From assembly GCA_013329135.1 (NCBI GenBank), contig DUKU01000064.1:1-6492 (forward strand): a DNA stretch of 6,492 nucleotides, given 5' to 3'. Source of the DNA: Thermoplasmata archaeon. Lineage in GTDB: Archaea; Thermoplasmatota; Thermoplasmata; UBA10834. Numbering within the stretch: the stretch's first letter is position 1; each line of letters starts with the position of its first letter. The notes beneath the pieces are model-generated. The model did no database searches and was not told the DNA's origin. It saw only the letters and a program-made list of their open reading frames with translations. The position numbers were made by a program, and so were the translations under genes. Positions 4,522 through 6,492 of this stretch are shown piece after piece.

Positions 4522-5736
4522 ATGAAGAGCAGCCACTTTCTCGACATGATGAGGCAGCAGGAGCGCTGGAGGCTCGAGGAATCCATCAACCTCCTCCCTT
4601 CTGAGAACATGGCGAGCCCGCAGCTGAGGGCCCTGCTATCGTCTGACTTCGGGCACCGCTACACGCTCCCGGTCGAAGCCGACCTGGGCGGCATGTACAC
4701 CGAGAACGCCTACAGGGGCACGAGGCTGACGACCGAGGTGGAGAGGTCGTGCGAGAGGGCCGCGTGCGAGGTCTACGGGTCGAAATACTCGTGCGTCCAG
4801 CCGATGGGCGGCCACATCGCGGCCATGATCGCCATCGCCTCGACGACCAAGAAGGGCGATTCGGTCTACGCCATACCGGTCGAGAACGGGGGATACGACG
4901 GCTACGCTCAGCCCTACCTGCCGGACATACTAAGCCTCACCGCTGGAACGCTGCCGTTCGACGCGTCCAAGCAGAATGTGGACACGGACGCGACCGTCGC
5001 CCTGATACGGAAGAAGAAGCCCAGCCTTGTCATCCTGGGCGCATCGTTCATACTCTTTCCCTACGACATGGGCCCCATCAGGGACGCCTGCAGGCAGGCG
5101 GGTTCGAAGCTCGTGTACGACGGCTCCCATGTCATGGGCCTGATAGCGGGCGGGGAGTTCCAGCAGCCACTCAAGGAGGGGGCGGACATCCTCTACGGTT
5201 CGACACACAAGAGCCTGTTCGGGCCACAGGGGGGCATCATACTCACCGACAGCAAGACGCTGGACTCGGAGGTCAGGAAGAACCTCACCTGGCGGTTCGT
5301 GGACAACGTCCACTGGAACAGGGTGGCGGCGCTCGGACAGGCGATGCTCGAGATGAAGCGGTTCGGGCCCGCCTACGCCAAGCAGGTCATCAGGAACTCG
5401 AAGAGGCTCGGGAAGGAGCTCGACGAGCGAGGGTTCCCGATCATGTTCGAGGAGCTCGGGTTCTCGGAGTCGCACCAGCTGCACATCGACCAGAAGGCGA
5501 TGAAGGAGAGGTTCGGACTCGACATGAACGAGATGTCGATCAAGCTCGAGAAGGCCAACCTGATCACAGACTCCGTCGGCAGGCTCGGCACATCGGAGAT
5601 AACCAGGCTCGGGGTCAAGGAGAAGGACCTGCCCGAGCTGGCGGACATGTTCATCGACGCCGCCAATGGCAAGCAGGTCAAGAAGCGGGTCAAGGCGTTC
5701 AGGGACCGATTCACGATGGCCTACAGGTTCAGGTGA
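4522..5736 (+). CDS. Divergent SHMT-like PLP-dependent enzyme (fold type I)
   Basis: This 404-residue protein aligns along its length with serine hydroxymethyltransferase (about 417 residues in E. coli). Kept features are LLPSEN (24-29, for LASEN), VQPMGGH (92-98), YDGSHVMGLIAGG (199-211) with D200 and H203 facing the cofactor, STHKSLFGPQGG (227-238) with Schiff-base lysine K230, and GRLGTSEITR (353-362) with carboxylate-binding R354. Departures from SHMT are clear. The NKYAEG..RYYGG segment, which holds the catalytic glutamate and tyrosines, is replaced by a longer RYTLPVEADLGGMYT-type stretch ending AYRGT. The ring-stacking histidine of AHGGH is N122 in ENGGY, GPRGG is GPQGG, and the second arginine of TRRG is leucine. 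It therefore probably acts on an amino acid through PLP, but true glycine/serine exchange with folate or methanopterin is uncertain. ATG 4522 follows AGGAG at nine-base spacing. Confidence 0.82.
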   Translation: MKSSHFLDMMRQQERWRLEESINLLPSENMASPQLRALLSSDFGHRYTLPVEADLGGMYTENAYRGTRLTTEVERSCERAACEVYGSKYSCVQPMGGHIAAMIAIASTTKKGDSVYAIPVENGGYDGYAQPYLPDILSLTAGTLPFDASKQNVDTDATVALIRKKKPSLVILGASFILFPYDMGPIRDACRQAGSKLVYDGSHVMGLIAGGEFQQPLKEGADILYGSTHKSLFGPQGGIILTDSKTLDSEVRKNLTWRFVDNVHWNRVAALGQAMLEMKRFGPAYAKQVIRNSKRLGKELDERGFPIMFEELGFSESHQLHIDQKAMKERFGLDMNEMSIKLEKANLITDSVGRLGTSEITRLGVKEKDLPELADMFIDAANGKQVKKRVKAFRDRFTMAYRFR

Positions 5737-5754
5737 CCGGCGTCCTGAGAGCCA

Positions 5755-5761
5755 TTTAATA
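5755..5761 (+). promoter_or_regulatory. TATA-like box for the ThiF/MoeB gene
   Basis: TTTAATA in the short gap after the SHMT-like gene is centred 24 nt before ATG 5782, the spacing expected for a leaderless archaeal transcript. It is too close to ATG 5767 to serve that start, and no Shine-Dalgarno precedes either ATG. This suggests the gene has its own promoter, although it lies only about 45 nt behind its neighbour. Confidence 0.5.
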
Positions 5762-5781
5762 CCGCCATGGCCATTTCAACG

Positions 5782-6492
5782 ATGTTGAAGGAGAGCAGGT
5801 ACTCGCGGCAGGTCCTCCTGCCCGAGATAGGTCCCTCAGGACAGAAGAAGCTCGCAAAGGCCAGAGCGGTCGTCATCGGTTGCGGCGCGCTCGGCACGCA
5901 CACCCTATCGTTCCTTGTCAGGGCTGGCGTCGGCAGCGTGACCGTGGTCGACAGGGATGTCGTCGAGCTCACGAACCTGCAGCGTCAAACCATGTTCCAG
6001 GAGGGCGACGTTGGAAAACCGAAGGCAGAGGCCGCCGAGGAGCGCCTCAGGAAGGTCAACTCCGAGGTCGCGGTCAAGGGGGTTGTCGCAGACGTCGGCC
6101 GGACGAACGTTGAGAAGTTCATCGGCAGCGCGACCGTCGTCATCGACGCCACTGACAACATGGAGACGAGGTACCTGGTCAACGATGCATCCGTGCGGCT
6201 CGGCATCCCGTGGGTCTACGGCGGAGCTGTCGGCGTCAGTGGGATGGTCATGGTCGTGACGGAGGGTGGCCCGTGCCTGAGGTGCGTGTTCCCAAACCCA
6301 CCCCGGCCAGGGGATCTGCCCACATGCAACACCGTGGGGATCATCAACACCCTGCCTAGCATGGTCGCGTCCATGCAGGTGACGGAGGCATTCAAGATCA
6401 TGATGGGCAAGGAGACCACGCCCGAGCTCATGGTCCTGGACGTGTGGAACCAGGACATACAGAAGATCAAGGTCAGGAAAGACCCGAAGTGC
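5782..6492 (+). CDS. ThiF/MoeB/UbaA-type E1-like adenylyltransferase (3' end outside window)
   Basis: The frame is open to the last base, giving 237 residues without a stop. It shows the E1-like order: RYSRQVLLPEIG.SGQ (6-21), nucleotide loop GCGALGTHTLSFLVRAGVG (33-51), VDRDVVELTNLQRQ (56-69), GKPKAEAA, DATDNMETR with the conserved DxTDN, YGGAVGVSG, the first zinc pair CLRC (C165, C168), and candidate thiol C182 in LPTCNTVG followed by GIINTLPSMVASMQVTEAFK. Such enzymes adenylate the C-terminal glycine of ThiS/MoaD/SAMP-type ubiquitin-like proteins, feeding thiamine, molybdopterin or tRNA thiolation, or protein conjugation. Which partner is used cannot be told; none is encoded in the window. 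The second zinc CxxC pair is expected just beyond the edge. ATG 5782 (MLKESRYSRQ) fits both family and promoter; ATG 5767 adds five residues. Confidence 0.88.
   Translation, partial: MLKESRYSRQVLLPEIGPSGQKKLAKARAVVIGCGALGTHTLSFLVRAGVGSVTVVDRDVVELTNLQRQTMFQEGDVGKPKAEAAEERLRKVNSEVAVKGVVADVGRTNVEKFIGSATVVIDATDNMETRYLVNDASVRLGIPWVYGGAVGVSGMVMVVTEGGPCLRCVFPNPPRPGDLPTCNTVGIINTLPSMVASMQVTEAFKIMMGKETTPELMVLDVWNQDIQKIKVRKDPKC

Noticed and set aside
4749..5759. 336-codon plus-strand frame inside the SHMT-like gene
   Set aside because: The product is dominated by Arg, Gly and His as expected from an out-of-frame reading of GC-rich DNA; the SHMT-like frame is clearly the real one.
1..6492. CRISPR arrays, tRNA/rRNA genes, transposons, T-rich terminators
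   Set aside because: No regularly spaced repeats, clover-leaf or rRNA-like segments, transposase or terminal inverted repeats, and no clear poly-T runs at gene ends were seen by eye.

Overview
The window is GC-rich and densely coded, and it looks archaeal. The evidence is an exosome subunit Csl4 with S1 and zinc-ribbon parts, a METTL5-type NPPF RNA methyltransferase, a Ras/Rab-like small GTPase, A/T-rich TATA-like boxes just upstream of start codons, and frequent GTG/TTG starts with AGG/AGA arginine and ATA isoleucine codons. A Thermoplasmata-type euryarchaeon, perhaps near Methanomassiliicoccales, fits best. That placement is an inference from gene content and was not tested by any search.

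Left part (1-2029): the 5' end of a GNAT acetyltransferase gene leaves the window on the minus strand. Divergent from it is a PHP-domain metal-dependent hydrolase (284-931, +). This gene meets, with no spacer, the stop codon of a minus-strand gene for an unrecognised protein with a small N-terminal domain and a long coiled-coil C-terminal half (932-1984). The two convergent stop codons form one palindrome, TGATCA.

Middle (1985-4257): a divergent control region of about 240 bp carries a 13-bp palindrome, a 10-bp direct repeat spaced by 50 bp and TATA-like boxes facing both ways. To its right is a tightly packed plus-strand cluster. It begins with a small GTPase that has all five G motifs, a roughly 95-residue C-terminal extension and no canonical start codon upstream of its P-loop. 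The METTL5-like methyltransferase follows, overlapping the GTPase stop as GTGA. Next is Csl4, which starts directly after the methyltransferase TAG stop and in the same frame, so the two genes are separated only by that TAG codon.

Right part (4258-6492): a 59-codon gene with a TTG start and a strong Shine-Dalgarno sequence encodes a short coiled-coil/acidic protein. A divergent SHMT-like PLP enzyme follows, keeping the Schiff-base lysine but altering several canonical SHMT motifs. Last is a ThiF/MoeB/UbaA-type E1-like adenylyltransferase, cut by the window end and apparently driven by its own TATA box as a leaderless transcript.

Taken together, methyltransferase plus Csl4 points to RNA modification and decay, a known archaeal exosome neighbourhood. 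The ThiF protein points to sulfur transfer or ubiquitin-like conjugation. The SHMT-like protein points to amino-acid or one-carbon chemistry with an uncertain substrate. The least explained part is the divergent pair of coiled-coil protein and extended GTPase.
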